From Bradyrhizobium sp. WSM1417 (lineage in GTDB: Bacteria > Pseudomonadota > Alphaproteobacteria > Rhizobiales > Xanthobacteraceae): a stretch of 64,000 bases of DNA. The notes under the pieces were generated by a model. The model had not been told where the DNA came from and made no database searches. It saw nothing but the letters and a program-made list of their open reading frames with translations. The stretch is from NCBI RefSeq assembly GCF_000515415.1, contig NZ_KI911783.1, forward strand, positions 4,392,392 through 4,456,391, in the 5' to 3' direction. Shown one piece after another: positions 34,098 to 43,918 of this stretch (position 1 is its first letter; every line of letters begins with the position of its first letter). Both the position numbers and the translations under genes were made by a program.

Positions 34098-35263
34098 GCG
34101 GTGGCCGGCCGTCCGAACAGCCGCGCGATGCGCGCGTTCGACCTGTTGATGGCCTCCATGAGGCGCGGCGGCGGTTCGACCACGAGGCCGCCGATGATGA
34201 TCGCCAGACCGAGGCCGATGGCACCAATGACCATCGCATATTGGACCAGCACCGCGCCGGGCGATTTCACCGCCATCACCGAGCAGGCGAAGCCGGCCAT
34301 GCGCAGGCCGAACACGGCGAGGATCGAGGAGCCGATCGAAAAGTTGCGGCTCTGGCGCGTGGTGCGAGGCGCCCCCAAGAACGCGAAGGTCAGCACGGCA
34401 AAGGCGAAGGGATAGATCGGCGCCAGCAGGCTGTCATGCAGGGCCGAGCGGAACTGGCCGGGAATCTGCTTGTAGACGGGGTCGTCCTCGGACGGCGAGA
34501 GCAGCTCCCAGAGATAACGCTCGCGGATGCCGAGGGTGACGTCGCGGCCCTGGCCGGAAAATTTCGACATGTCGAAGCCGTAGCGGCCGAACGCCACCAG
34601 CGCGGGATCGCGCTTGCCGGCCTCGAAGCGCTGGAGATTGCCGGTCTCCAGCACCAGGAACGATCCATTGTCGTTCTTCACGACTTCGCCGTGCTCGGCG
34701 ACGATCGAGACCCGCTCGTTCGGATCGCGGCGGTCGTCGATGAAGATGCCGGCGAGGATGCCGCCGGGCTGGCGTTCGCGAATCCGGATCGTCAGGTTCT
34801 TGTCGAGCTGGGCGAAGCGGCCGGGCTGCAGGATGTTGGTGAGCACGTCGGCGGTGATCTCGGCGTCCCACTGCTTGATCCGCCGCATGCCGTCGGGAGC
34901 GAGATAGGCCGCGATGAAGGCGACCAGCAGCGCCACCACGCAGGTGGCGTAGAAGAACGGATAGAACAACCGGAACGGCGAGAAGCCGGCGGCATTCATC
35001 ACGATGATCTCGGAATCGGTCGCGAGCTTGTTCAGTGTGTGCGAGATCGCAATCATCAGCGCGATCGGCGAGATGATCAGGACCAGCGCGGGCACGACGA
35101 GGCTGGTGATGCCGAGGAAGGTCAGGATGGTCTGACCCTGGCTCGTCATCAAGTCGATGCCGCGCAACGCCTGCGTAATCCAGATCACGCCCGTGAGGCT
35201 GACCAGGACCAGCGCAAACGACGCGAGCGTCGTGCGGAAGATATACCTATCGATTGACCCCAT
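34094..35263 (-). CDS. lptF: LPS export ABC transporter permease LptF
   Basis: LptF is the partner permease of LptG. The 389-residue product starts MGSIDRYIFRTTLASFALVL and has the same topology: helices at about 12-34, 50-75 and 98-125, a periplasmic beta domain, and three C-terminal helices. The segment NKLATDSEIIVMNAAGFSPF is a family hallmark. It is the first gene of the minus-strand series lptF-lptG-lptD and reads away from pepA. Confidence 0.94.
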   Translation of the reverse strand: MGSIDRYIFRTTLASFALVLVSLTGVIWITQALRGIDLMTSQGQTILTFLGITSLVVPALVLIISPIALMIAISHTLNKLATDSEIIVMNAAGFSPFRLFYPFFYATCVVALLVAFIAAYLAPDGMRRIKQWDAEITADVLTNILQPGRFAQLDKNLTIRIRERQPGGILAGIFIDDRRDPNERVSIVAEHGEVVKNDNGSFLVLETGNLQRFEAGKRDPALVAFGRYGFDMSKFSGQGRDVTLGIRERYLWELLSPSEDDPVYKQIPGQFRSALHDSLLAPIYPFAFAVLTFAFLGAPRTTRQSRNFSIGSSILAVFGLRMAGFACSVMAVKSPGAVLVQYAMVIGAIGLGLAIIIGGLVVEPPPRLMEAINRSNARIARLFGRPATA

Positions 35264-35603
35264 GCGCTACCGCACGAATCCCACCAAGTCCCCAATGCCG
35301 GCCGGAATTCCGGCTGTCCAACCAATCCCCGCAAGGGGATCCCCAAGGTCGGTCAACCATCTCATCCGCCGGCTTACTCTCTCAGTACCATCCCTTTGAT
35401 CCGTCAACAAAATGGCTGCCCCGTGGCACCCTCAATATATGGTTAATATTTCCCTCGTTGTGGCCCCTCGGCCACGGGGGGTGCTTGGCATCTGCCGGGC
35501 CGGTGGCCCATAGTGCGGCACGCGCAGTGAATCGCCGTTCAGCTCCGGCCCGTGGCCGGGACCGCCGATCGGTAAAAAGCGCAATGTTTTTGAGGAGTTA
35601 CTC
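35264..35603. other. 340-base divergent promoter region of lptF and pepA
   Basis: No gene is seen. The interval is AT-richer in the middle (around 35430-35450, AATATATGGTTAATATT), a likely promoter core, but I cannot assign boxes with confidence. A GAGGAG site lies just before the pepA ATG. Confidence 0.45.
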
Positions 35604-37103
35604 ATGTCCGATGCCATCAAGGTCGGCTTCGTTCCATTGTCTGCCGCCGTCCGTGGCATCATGGTCGTGTTCTGCGACGACGCTCTGAAGCTCGGCCCGG
35701 CGACCGCCAAGGCGCTCGGTGGGGCCACCGAGCTCGTGAAGCGGGCGGCCACCGCCGCCGCCTTCAAGGGCAAAAGCGGTGCTGCGCTCGACATCCTTGC
35801 GCCGGAGGGTGTGAAGGCCACCCGCCTGATCGTGATCGGCACCGGCAAGGCGACCGGCCTGAAGGCCAACGACTTCCTCAAATTCGGCGGCGTGGCGGCG
35901 AGCAAGCTTCCGGCCGGGGCGGCGGCCATGACCATCATGGCGGAACTGCCCAATGGCGCCATGACGAGCGAGCAGGCGGCCGCGATCGCCTCAGGCCTGC
36001 GGCTGCGCACCTACAAGTTCGACCGCTACAAGACCAAGAAGAAGGACGGCGAGGAGGGCGGCACGCGCGCCGACGTCTCGTTTGCGGTCGGCGATGTCGT
36101 CGCCGCGAAGAAGGCGTTTGCATCGGCCGCGGCGATCGTGGACGGCGTGATCATTGCGCGCGATCTGGTCAACGAGCCGCCGAACGTGCTTTTTCCCGAG
36201 GAGTTCGCGCGCCGCGCAGGCTTGCTCCGCAAGCTCGGCGTCAAGATCGAGGTGCTCGACGTCAAGGCGATGGACAAGCTCGGCATGGGCGCGCTGCTCG
36301 GCGTCGGCCAGGGCTCGGCGCGGCCGAGCCGCACCGTGATCATGCGTTGGGACGGCGGCAAGAAGGGTGAGGCGCCGGTTGCCTTCGTCGGCAAGGGCGT
36401 CTGCTTCGACACCGGCGGCATTTCGATCAAGCCGGCCGGCAGCATGGAGGACATGAAGGGCGACATGGGCGGCGCTGCCTGCGTCGTCGGCCTGATGCAT
36501 GCGCTCGCGGCACGCAAGGCCAAGGTCAACGTCGTCGGCGCCATCGGCCTCGTCGAGAACATGCCGGACGGCAACGCGCAGCGCCCGGGCGACATCGTCA
36601 CCTCGATGTCGGGCCAGACCATCGAGATCATCAACACTGACGCGGAAGGCCGCCTGGTGCTTGCCGACGTGCTCTGGTACGTCGCCAAGAAAACCAAGCC
36701 GAAATTCATGGTGGATCTGGCGACGTTGACCGGCGCCATCGTGGTCGCGCTCGGCACCGAGCATGCCGGCATGTTCTCCAACAATGACGAGCTTGCCGAG
36801 CGGCTGCTGGCGGCCGGCATCGAGAGCGGCGAGAAGGTCTGGCGCCTGCCGCTTGGCCCCGAATACGACAAGCTGATCGATTCCCAGTTCGCGGACATGA
36901 AGAACACCGGCGGCCGCCATGGCGGCTCGATCACCGCGGCGCAGTTCCTCCAGCGCTTCGTCGACGGCACGCCCTGGGCGCATCTCGACATCGCGGGGAC
37001 CGCCATGGGCGCGCCGAAAACCGACATCAACCACAGCTGGGGAAGCGGCTATGGCGTTCGTTTGCTCGACCGTCTGGTCGCCGACCATTACGAGCGCAAA
37101 TGA
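35604..37103 (+). CDS. pepA: Leucyl aminopeptidase (M17)
   Basis: PepA is a cytoplasmic two-metal exopeptidase that removes N-terminal residues from peptides. The 499-residue product has an N-terminal macro-like domain of about 170 residues and the catalytic domain. The latter shows [37 protein letters not shown] and the signature [12 protein letters not shown], with metal ligands Asp and Glu. ATG at 35604 follows GAGGAG. It lies six bases before holC, so the two are co-transcribed. Confidence 0.96.
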   Translation: MSDAIKVGFVPLSAAVRGIMVVFCDDALKLGPATAKALGGATELVKRAATAAAFKGKSGAALDILAPEGVKATRLIVIGTGKATGLKANDFLKFGGVAASKLPAGAAAMTIMAELPNGAMTSEQAAAIASGLRLRTYKFDRYKTKKKDGEEGGTRADVSFAVGDVVAAKKAFASAAAIVDGVIIARDLVNEPPNVLFPEEFARRAGLLRKLGVKIEVLDVKAMDKLGMGALLGVGQGSARPSRTVIMRWDGGKKGEAPVAFVGKGVCFDTGGISIKPAGSMEDMKGDMGGAACVVGLMHALAARKAKVNVVGAIGLVENMPDGNAQRPGDIVTSMSGQTIEIINTDAEGRLVLADVLWYVAKKTKPKFMVDLATLTGAIVVALGTEHAGMFSNNDELAERLLAAGIESGEKVWRLPLGPEYDKLIDSQFADMKNTGGRHGGSITAAQFLQRFVDGTPWAHLDIAGTAMGAPKTDINHSWGSGYGVRLLDRLVADHYERK

Positions 37104-37109
37104 CCCGAG

Positions 37110-37562
37110 ATGACTGAAGTCCTGTTCTACCATTTGCAAAACATGACGGTGGAGAACGTGTTGCCGCCGCTTCTCGAGAAATCGCTGGAGCGCGGCTGGC
37201 GCGTCGTGGTGCAGTCGACGTCGCCGGAGCGCGCCGATACGCTTGATGCCCATTTGTGGACCTATCGCGACGATTCCTTCCTGCCGCACGCGACATGGCG
37301 GGTCAGCGACGCCGCCGATCAGCCGATCGTGCTGGCGGTCGAGGAGGACAATCCGAACGGTGCCAATGTTCGCTTCCTCGTCGACAACGCCGCGCTGCCG
37401 CAGGACGCACAGGGCTATGAGCGCATGGTGCTGCTGTTCGATGGCGACGATCCGGACGCGCTTGCGTTCGCCCGCAGCGCCTGGACGGATTGCAAGGCAC
37501 GGGGATTTGATGTCACCTATTGGCAGGCTGACGAGCGGGGCCGGTGGCAGAAGCGGAATTAG
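37110..37562 (+). CDS. holC: DNA polymerase III chi subunit
   Basis: HolC links the clamp loader to single-stranded DNA-binding protein. The 150-residue product begins MTEVLFYHLQNMTVENVLPP and has RGWRVVVQSTSPERADTLDAHLWTY-type core segments, typical of the family and of its normal length. The pairing pepA-holC is conserved across proteobacteria. The start lies six bases after pepA. Confidence 0.93.
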   Translation: MTEVLFYHLQNMTVENVLPPLLEKSLERGWRVVVQSTSPERADTLDAHLWTYRDDSFLPHATWRVSDAADQPIVLAVEEDNPNGANVRFLVDNAALPQDAQGYERMVLLFDGDDPDALAFARSAWTDCKARGFDVTYWQADERGRWQKRN

Positions 37563-37689
37563 CGGTCGCTCGCAATTAATGATAATTTGCACTTTTCGGG
37601 TGATGATGGCTTTTGTCACCTTCGTGCCGCAAAGTGGTGTTGGTACAATTGCTTAGGGCCGATCCTTCACTCGGGGAATTTAGTTTATC

Positions 37690-38220
37690 GTGCGACATCA
37701 AAAGCTTCCCAGCTCGCTCATAATTGCGTTGGCGGCCGTAGCCCCGCTGGTCGCGGGCTGTTCGGGCGGGACCGATCTGTTGTCCAGGGATGCGCAGTGG
37801 TTCAACACGCCCAGCCGCCTGTTCATCAAAAGCATCTCGATTGAGTCGCCGCCGCTGACCCCCGACAAGCCGGTTGGGGCCGAGGATCTGGTCAGCGCCG
37901 ACGGGGCTTGTGCCGGCATGGCGCCGCCGCCCGGGCCGGCTGATGCGAATGCGTCGACGACCGCGCCGGCTCCCATGGGCGGCACCGTGGCGCTCGGCCA
38001 CACCGAATGCGATGTGGTGCGCGGCATCGGCGCGCCATCGAGCGTCAACCTCTCCGGTGATGCCGCCGGTAGGCGCGTCGCTGTCGTGACCTGGACGACC
38101 GGTCCGCGCGCCGGCATCTACACCTTCACGGCCGGCCGCCTGTCCTCGATCGAGGGCACGCCGGAAGCGCCGGTCATGCCGAAGGCGACCAAGCCCAAGC
38201 CGAAGAAGAAGTCGGCGTAA
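37690..38220 (+). CDS. Small lipoprotein, unknown function
   Basis: From GTG at 37690 the product is 176 residues. A signal sequence ends in a lipobox (LVAGCSGG), so the mature protein would be lipid-modified at Cys24. The mature part contains DAQWFNTPSRLFIKSISIES, a Pro/Ala-rich stretch, and a C-terminal half (GHTECDVVRGIGAPSSVNL, then VVTWTTGPRAGIYTFTAGRL). That half resembles the small beta-domain of OmlA/SmpA-type lipoproteins. The tail is lysine-rich. It may act in envelope assembly, but that is inference. It has its own gap of 127 bases from holC. Confidence 0.75.
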   Translation: MRHQKLPSSLIIALAAVAPLVAGCSGGTDLLSRDAQWFNTPSRLFIKSISIESPPLTPDKPVGAEDLVSADGACAGMAPPPGPADANASTTAPAPMGGTVALGHTECDVVRGIGAPSSVNLSGDAAGRRVAVVTWTTGPRAGIYTFTAGRLSSIEGTPEAPVMPKATKPKPKKKSA

Positions 38221-38267
38221 CACAGGTCGGCCTTTTGCCCTGAAGCTGGTTGCGGCTGTCGATGCGA

Positions 38268-38462
38268 TCAGCCGCGCACGTTCGTCCCCATCGTCAAGCG
38301 GCTTTGCATCCCTATTGCGATGGCAGAGGCGTGAATCGTGATCTCTCCCGTTCGCGCTCGCCGGCGATCTTGTTCGCGAGTTTCGACATCGCGGATGCCG
38401 ACCTTCGCCCAAAGTGCCTTCATTGCCTCGAGCTGCGTTCTTCCGCGCGCGTTGCAAATCAC
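38268..38462 (-). CDS. Possible small protein (64 aa), unknown
   Basis: A 64-residue frame in the 438-base gap between the lipoprotein and RTX genes begins MICNARGRTQLEAMKALWAK. It is basic, and no domain or signal is recognised. Its N-terminal half could form one helix. There is no strong ribosome-binding site. Outside this frame the gap shows nothing that I can assign. It could be chance. Confidence 0.25.
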   Translation of the reverse strand: MICNARGRTQLEAMKALWAKVGIRDVETREQDRRRARTGEITIHASAIAIGMQSRLTMGTNVRG

Positions 38463-38658
38463 GGGGGCGTTACGCGTGATCCGTGATCAGGCGGTTCGTG
38501 ATGAGCGAGCCTTCGCATCCGCTGTCGGAAACTGCCCCGAAGAAAAACTGGAGGAAATCTCCAGAATAATCACGCGCGTCTCAAGCAACGGTTCAAGAAT
38601 GTCATGTGCGCGAATGCTACGCGTCGAAGGGAGGGGCTAGGTCGGAAGGATCATTTGG

Positions 38659-41505
38659 ATGTCCATTACCTCTGTGTTTTCCCCGGTTACGGGGCAGCTC
38701 ACCATTTTCGGCGACAGCGCGAATAACGGCCTCGTGATAAGTCGCGACAAGTCCGGCCGCATCCTGGTCAATAACGGGCACGTGAAAACGGTTGGTGGCG
38801 AACCCACGGTCGGCAACACCACCGCCATCGACATCTTCGGTCAGGGCGGTGACGACACGATCACCGTCGACGAATGCCACGGACCGATGCCCGCGGTGCA
38901 CATCTTCGGCGGCGACGGCAATGACAGGATCACCGGCGGCTCGGGAGCCGATCTTCTGTTTGGTCAGGCTGGCAACGATTTGATCAAAGGGGGCGGCGGC
39001 AACGATCTGCTGTTCGGCGGAGCGGGTAACGACGTGCTGGACGGCGGCAGCGGCGACAACCAGCTGTTCGGCGAGGCCGGCGACGACGTCATGATCTGGA
39101 ATCCCGGCGGTGGCACCAATCTGTTCGAGGGTGGTGAGGGCAACGATACGGCTCAGGTCAACGGAAACAACGGCGCCGAGACGTTCACGATCACGGCGAA
39201 CGGCACCCGCGTGCGGATCGACGGGACGAGCGCGGCGCCGTTCTCGCTCGATATCGGCACGACGGAAAATCTCGTCCTGCACGGGGGCGGTGGCGACGAT
39301 GTCATCACCGCGGGCAACGGGCTCGGCAGCCTGATCTCGCTGACGCTCGATGGCGGCGCCGGCAACGACAGGATCATCGGCGGCGACGGGAGCGACCTCA
39401 TCATCGGCGGCAGCGGCGACGATATCGTCAATGGCGGACGCGGCAACGACGTCGCCCAGCTCGGGAGTGGCGACGACACTTTCATCTGGAATCCCGGTGA
39501 CGGCAGCGACACGGTCGAAGGCGGATCGGGCAGCGACAAGCTGCTTTTCAATGGCGCCAACATCAACGAGACCATCAACATCTCGGCCGACGGCGGCCGG
39601 GTGCGCTTCACCCGCGATGTCGCCAACATCACGATGGATCTCAACAGCGTCGAGCAGATCGAATTCGATGCGCGCGGCGGTGCCGACAACATCACCGTCG
39701 GCGACCTCACCGGGACCGGCGTCAAGCAGGTGCTGGTTGATCTCGGAGCCGTTCCGGGAGGGACGCAAGGCGACGGCGCAGCTGATACTGTGACCGTCAA
39801 CGGCGGCAACGGCAATCAGCACATCGAGGTCACAGCCACGGGCACGACGATCACGGTCACGGGGCTGCCGGAGGTCGTGACGATCGCAAATGCAGAGGCC
39901 GGCAACGACCGGCTGGTCGTGCAGGCGCTCGGCGGCAATGACTTGATCGATGCATCCACGCTCGGCGCGGCGATCGGGCTGACCATCGACGGTGGGGCAG
40001 GCAACGACACCATCACCGGCAGCCAGGGCGCCGACACCTTGATCGGCGGCGACGGCAACGACAAGGTCATCGGCGGCCGCGGCAATGACGTCGCGCTTCT
40101 CGGCGCAGGCGACGACATCTTCACGTGGAATCCCGGTGACGGCAGCGATGTTGTCGAAGGCGGCGCGGGAACTGATACGTTGGTGTTCAACGGCGCCAAT
40201 GTGGCCGAGACCATGTCGATCTCGGCGAACGGAAGCCGTGCGCTACTCACCCGTGACGTCGGTGCTATCGTCATGGACCTCGCTGGCGTCGAGCACGTGC
40301 AGATCGCGGCAGCAGGCGGCGCTGACAACATCACCGTCAACGATCTGACCGGGACAGGAATCACGCAGGTTGCCATCGACCTCAGTGCCGGCCCCGGCAG
40401 CCAGAGCGGCGATGGAGCGGCGGACCGCGTGACCGCGAACGGCACGACCGGTGACGACAACATATCGGTTGTGACCTCCGGCGGATCGATCGTGGTCAAC
40501 GGCCTCGCTGCGCAGGTGACGATTGCACACGCGGACGCCGGTGATGTGGTCGGCATCAACGGCGGACAAGGCAATGACGTCATCAATGCGTCTTCCATCA
40601 AGGCGGGACAGTCGTTCAGCCTCAACATCAACGGCGGCGACGGCAACGACACCATCACCGGCAGTGCCGGCAATGACATTGTGAACGGCGGACGCGGCAA
40701 CGATTTCGCCAATCTCGGCGCCGGCGACGACACCTTCGTCTGGAATCCCGGCGACGGCAGCGACACCGTCGAAGGCGGCAAGGGCACCGACACGCTGGCG
40801 TTCAACGGCGCCAATATCAGCGAGACCATCAACATCTCGGCCAATGGCGGCCGGGTGCTGTTTACGCGAGATGTTGCCGCCATTGCGATGGACCTGAACG
40901 GGGTCGAACATGTCGACTTCAATGCTCTCGGCGGTGCCGACAACATTACAGTCGGCGACCTCTCCGGCACCGGCGTGAGCCAGGTCGACCTCGATCTCGG
41001 CGCCAATGACGGTGCCGCGGATACCGTGACCATCAACGCAACCGGCGGCAACGACGTCATCACGGTGACTGAGCACGACGGCATCATCACGGTGTCGGGG
41101 CTTGGCCAGGACATCAACATCACCGATGCCGGCGCGGGCGACAGAATCGTCATCAACGGCCTCGATGGCGACGACGTCATCACGGCTTCCGGCTTGCACG
41201 GCGGCATCCAGCTCGTTGCCAATGGCGGCAACGGCGACGACGTGCTGATCGGCAGCCCCGGCAACGACACGCTGGCGGGTAGTGCCGGTGATGACGTGCT
41301 GATCGGCGGCGGCGGCCTCGACGTCCTGGACGGCGGCACCGGCAACAACGTCGTCATCCAGGGCGGAGCGTTCGCGGCCGCGATGCTGCTCAACCAGGCC
41401 ATGGCGGCGAGCTTCGTCCCGGCAGGTGAGGGGAACGGCGAGATGCCACTGCCCGATCCGCACGCGGCGCAGAGCCAGGTGCTCGCACCGCCCCAGCACG
41501 CCTGA
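38659..41505 (+). CDS. RTX calcium-binding protein, likely type I secretion substrate
   Basis: The 948-residue product is built from glycine- and aspartate-rich nonapeptides (GGxGxDxxx), for example GGAGNDVLDGGSGDNQLFGE, which form calcium-binding parallel beta rolls. Blocks of nonapeptides alternate with a longer conserved block that starts at a WNPGDGSDxVEGG motif. This motif occurs at DNA positions 39487, 40126 and 40741, giving repeat units of about 213 and 205 residues, with a shorter unit before (39097). There is no N-terminal signal peptide. The last ~50 residues are non-repetitive and would carry the C-terminal export signal. The exporter genes lie directly downstream. A surface, adhesion or biofilm role is possible; no enzymatic domain is seen. 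Confidence 0.9.
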   Translation: MSITSVFSPVTGQLTIFGDSANNGLVISRDKSGRILVNNGHVKTVGGEPTVGNTTAIDIFGQGGDDTITVDECHGPMPAVHIFGGDGNDRITGGSGADLLFGQAGNDLIKGGGGNDLLFGGAGNDVLDGGSGDNQLFGEAGDDVMIWNPGGGTNLFEGGEGNDTAQVNGNNGAETFTITANGTRVRIDGTSAAPFSLDIGTTENLVLHGGGGDDVITAGNGLGSLISLTLDGGAGNDRIIGGDGSDLIIGGSGDDIVNGGRGNDVAQLGSGDDTFIWNPGDGSDTVEGGSGSDKLLFNGANINETINISADGGRVRFTRDVANITMDLNSVEQIEFDARGGADNITVGDLTGTGVKQVLVDLGAVPGGTQGDGAADTVTVNGGNGNQHIEVTATGTTITVTGLPEVVTIANAEAGNDRLVVQALGGNDLIDASTLGAAIGLTIDGGAGNDTITGSQGADTLIGGDGNDKVIGGRGNDVALLGAGDDIFTWNPGDGSDVVEGGAGTDTLVFNGANVAETMSISANGSRALLTRDVGAIVMDLAGVEHVQIAAAGGADNITVNDLTGTGITQVAIDLSAGPGSQSGDGAADRVTANGTTGDDNISVVTSGGSIVVNGLAAQVTIAHADAGDVVGINGGQGNDVINASSIKAGQSFSLNINGGDGNDTITGSAGNDIVNGGRGNDFANLGAGDDTFVWNPGDGSDTVEGGKGTDTLAFNGANISETINISANGGRVLFTRDVAAIAMDLNGVEHVDFNALGGADNITVGDLSGTGVSQVDLDLGANDGAADTVTINATGGNDVITVTEHDGIITVSGLGQDINITDAGAGDRIVINGLDGDDVITASGLHGGIQLVANGGNGDDVLIGSPGNDTLAGSAGDDVLIGGGGLDVLDGGTGNNVVIQGGAFAAAMLLNQAMAASFVPAGEGNGEMPLPDPHAAQSQVLAPPQHA

Positions 41506-41552
41506 CGGTAAGGCCCGATGGGAGGAGCCTCACTAGCGCGCCGACGGAGGTG

Positions 41553-41707
41553 CGTTCCCTCCCCCCTTGTGGGGGAGGGTTAGGGAGAGGGGTAGCCCAG
41601 GAAAAGGTGCCGATGGTTGAAGATGCGATGTTAGCGACCGAGCGACGGAAACAATCCCCGTGGGGCACCCCCCTCCCTGTCCCTCCCCCACAAGGGGGGA
41701 GGGAACG
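41553..41707. repeat. Long inverted repeat (35-base arms) between RTX gene and exporter
   Basis: Arms 41553-41587 and 41673-41707 are complementary at 33 of 35 positions, and imperfect pairing continues inward. The loop is up to 85 bases. The arms are rich in CCCTCCCCC and GGGGGAGGG. In the mRNA this would be a very stable hairpin, placed to reduce read-through from the substrate gene to the exporter genes. It has the look of a dispersed palindromic unit, but I cannot count copies. Confidence 0.85.
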
Positions 41708-41785
41708 GATAGAGCGCTGCTGCTGGCCAAGCTCGATTCGACTTCACGCCGTTGCGTACTCGCTGCATCGACCCGGAGAACGCTC

Positions 41786-43918
41786 ATGACGACCAACGCG
41801 GTCTCCACCGACACGGGGCTCGATGCGTTGCTGACGCTGCTGCATCTGCAAGGCGTTGCGGCCGATCGCGAGCAGCTCAGGCACCGGCTGGGCGCGGCAA
41901 GTTTCGGCGCAGCGGATATCGTCCGCTGCGCCAGGTCTCTCGGACTTAAAGCGCGAACCTACCGAACGCAGTGGAGCCGTCTGTCGGACACCCCGCTGCC
42001 TGCGATCGCAATGCTGCGGGACGGTGGCTTCATGGTCATCGCAAAGGCCTCCGCCGACAAGGTGCTGGTGCAGTCCCCGGAGGCGCAGCGCCCGGTGCTG
42101 ATGGATCGCGACGAGCTGTGCGCGATCTGGGACGGCGGCTTGATCCTGATGGTCCGGCGCGCCGGCCTGTCAGACCTCGGGCGGCACTTCGACATCACCT
42201 GGTTCATCGGCGCGATCGGCAAATACCGGCGGCTGCTGGGCGAGGTGCTGGCGGCTTCGTTCTTCCTCCAGCTTTTTGCGCTGGTCTCGCCGCTGTTCTT
42301 CCAGGTCGTGATTGACAAGGTTCTGGTGCACCGCTCGCTGTCCACGCTCGACGTCCTCGTCATCGGCCTCGTCGTCGTCTCCCTGTTCGACACCGTGCTC
42401 GGGATCCTGCGCAATTACCTGTTTGCGCACACGACCAACCGCATCGACGTCGAGCTCGGGGCCCGCCTGTTCCACCATCTGCTGGCGCTGCCGATGGCGT
42501 GGTTTCAGGCCAGGCGCGTCGGAGATTCCGTGGCCCGGGTCCGTGAGCTCGAGAACATCCGCAATTTCATCACCAGCTCGTCACTGACGCTTCTCATCGA
42601 CCTGGTCTTCACCTCGGTGTTTCTCGCGGTGATGTTCGCCTATTCGGCGCAGATGAGCTTCATCGTGCTCGCATCGTTCCCGTTCTACATCGCGATCTCG
42701 GCCGTGGCGACGCCGCTGTTTCGCCGCAGGCTGGACGAGAAATTCCGCCGTGGCGCCGAGAACCAGGCCTTCCTGGTCGAGAGCGTCAGCGGCATCGAAA
42801 CGCTGAAGGCGATGGCGGTCGAGCCGCAGATGCAGCGCCGCTGGGAAGAGCAGCTCGCCGGTTATGTCTCGGCGAGCTTCGGTGTCACCAGTCTCGGCAA
42901 CACGGCAAGCCAGCTGGTGCAGCTCGTCAGCAAGGTCGTCACCGCCGCCATTCTCTATGTCGGAGCCAGGCTGGTGATCGGTGACGCATTGACGGTCGGC
43001 GAGCTCGTGGCCTTCAACATCTTCGCGGGGCGGGTGTCGGCCCCGGTGCTGCGGCTCGCGCAGGTCTGGCAGGATTTTCATCAGGCGCGACTGTCGATCG
43101 CGCGGCTCGGCGACATCCTCAACAGCGCGGCGGAGCCGGCTTACTCCGCCGCCCGCGCGGGGCTGCCGCCGATCCGGGGCAACATCCGTTTCGAGCACGT
43201 GTCTTTCCGCTACCGGCCCGATGGGCCGGAGATCCTGCACGATGTCTCATTCGACATTCCAGCCGGACAAACCGTCGGCATCGTCGGACCGTCCGGTTCG
43301 GGCAAAAGCACCTTCGCCAAGCTGGTGCAGCGGCTCTACGTTCCGCAAGGCGGCCGCGTGCTGGTCGACGGAATGGATCTGATGACGACCGATCCGGCAG
43401 GGCTCCGTCGGCAGATCGGAATCGTGCTCCAGGACAACATGCTGTTCAACCGGTCGGTGCGCGACAACATCGCGCTGGCCGATCCGAGCCTGCCGATGGA
43501 CCGCATCATCGACGCTGCGAAGCTGGCGGGCGCGCATGATTTCATTCTGGAGCTCCCCGAGGGCTACGATACGATGGTCGGCGAGCGCGGCTCGACGCTC
43601 TCGGGCGGGCAGCGCCAGCGCATTGCGATCGCCCGCGCGCTGGTGGGCAATCCCCGGATCCTGATCTTCGACGAAGCCACCAGTGCGCTCGACTATGAAA
43701 GCGAGCGGATCATCCATGACAACATGAAGGAGATCGCGAAAGGCCGCACCGTCCTGATCATCGCGCATCGTCTGTCTACCGTCCGCGGCGCCGATCGCAT
43801 CTTCACCCTGGAGCGCGGCCGTCTGGTCGAGGACGGCACGCATGATGCGCTGATCAAGACCGGCGGTCGCTACGCCGCCCTGCATCGTCTCCAGGGAGGC
43901 ATTTATGAGGTCGGCTAG
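41786..43918 (+). CDS. Type I secretion ABC exporter (HlyB-like)
   Basis: From ATG at 41786 the product is 710 residues. The first ~125 residues form a C39-peptidase-like domain (LDALLTLLHLQGVAADREQL) without the catalytic cysteine, as in HlyB, so it binds rather than cleaves its substrate. Next comes a six-helix transmembrane domain with FFQVVIDKVLVHRSLSTLDV, and last an ATPase domain. The ATPase has Walker A GPSGSGKSTFAKL, signature STLSGGQRQRIAIARAL, and Walker B ILIFDEATSALD. It pairs with the overlapping HlyD-like gene and very likely exports the RTX protein encoded upstream. An outer-membrane TolC partner is not in the window. Confidence 0.95.
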   Translation: MTTNAVSTDTGLDALLTLLHLQGVAADREQLRHRLGAASFGAADIVRCARSLGLKARTYRTQWSRLSDTPLPAIAMLRDGGFMVIAKASADKVLVQSPEAQRPVLMDRDELCAIWDGGLILMVRRAGLSDLGRHFDITWFIGAIGKYRRLLGEVLAASFFLQLFALVSPLFFQVVIDKVLVHRSLSTLDVLVIGLVVVSLFDTVLGILRNYLFAHTTNRIDVELGARLFHHLLALPMAWFQARRVGDSVARVRELENIRNFITSSSLTLLIDLVFTSVFLAVMFAYSAQMSFIVLASFPFYIAISAVATPLFRRRLDEKFRRGAENQAFLVESVSGIETLKAMAVEPQMQRRWEEQLAGYVSASFGVTSLGNTASQLVQLVSKVVTAAILYVGARLVIGDALTVGELVAFNIFAGRVSAPVLRLAQVWQDFHQARLSIARLGDILNSAAEPAYSAARAGLPPIRGNIRFEHVSFRYRPDGPEILHDVSFDIPAGQTVGIVGPSGSGKSTFAKLVQRLYVPQGGRVLVDGMDLMTTDPAGLRRQIGIVLQDNMLFNRSVRDNIALADPSLPMDRIIDAAKLAGAHDFILELPEGYDTMVGERGSTLSGGQRQRIAIARALVGNPRILIFDEATSALDYESERIIHDNMKEIAKGRTVLIIAHRLSTVRGADRIFTLERGRLVEDGTHDALIKTGGRYAALHRLQGGIYEVG

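Noticed and set aside
34241..35257. 338-codon frame opposite lptF
   Set aside because: Antisense, rich in Arg, Asp and His, no hydrophobic core, no family.
36026..37619. Long frames opposite pepA and holC
   Set aside because: Antisense to a gene with complete catalytic motifs; no ribosome-binding site or family match.
38221..38658. 438-base gap before the RTX gene as a possible regulatory RNA
   Set aside because: No strong inverted repeat or conserved pattern was visible; only a weak 64-codon frame was kept, at low confidence.
39816..41402. 528-codon Pro/Ser-rich frame opposite the RTX gene
   Set aside because: Its repeats are only the complement of the RTX repeats. There is no start context and no partner genes on that strand.
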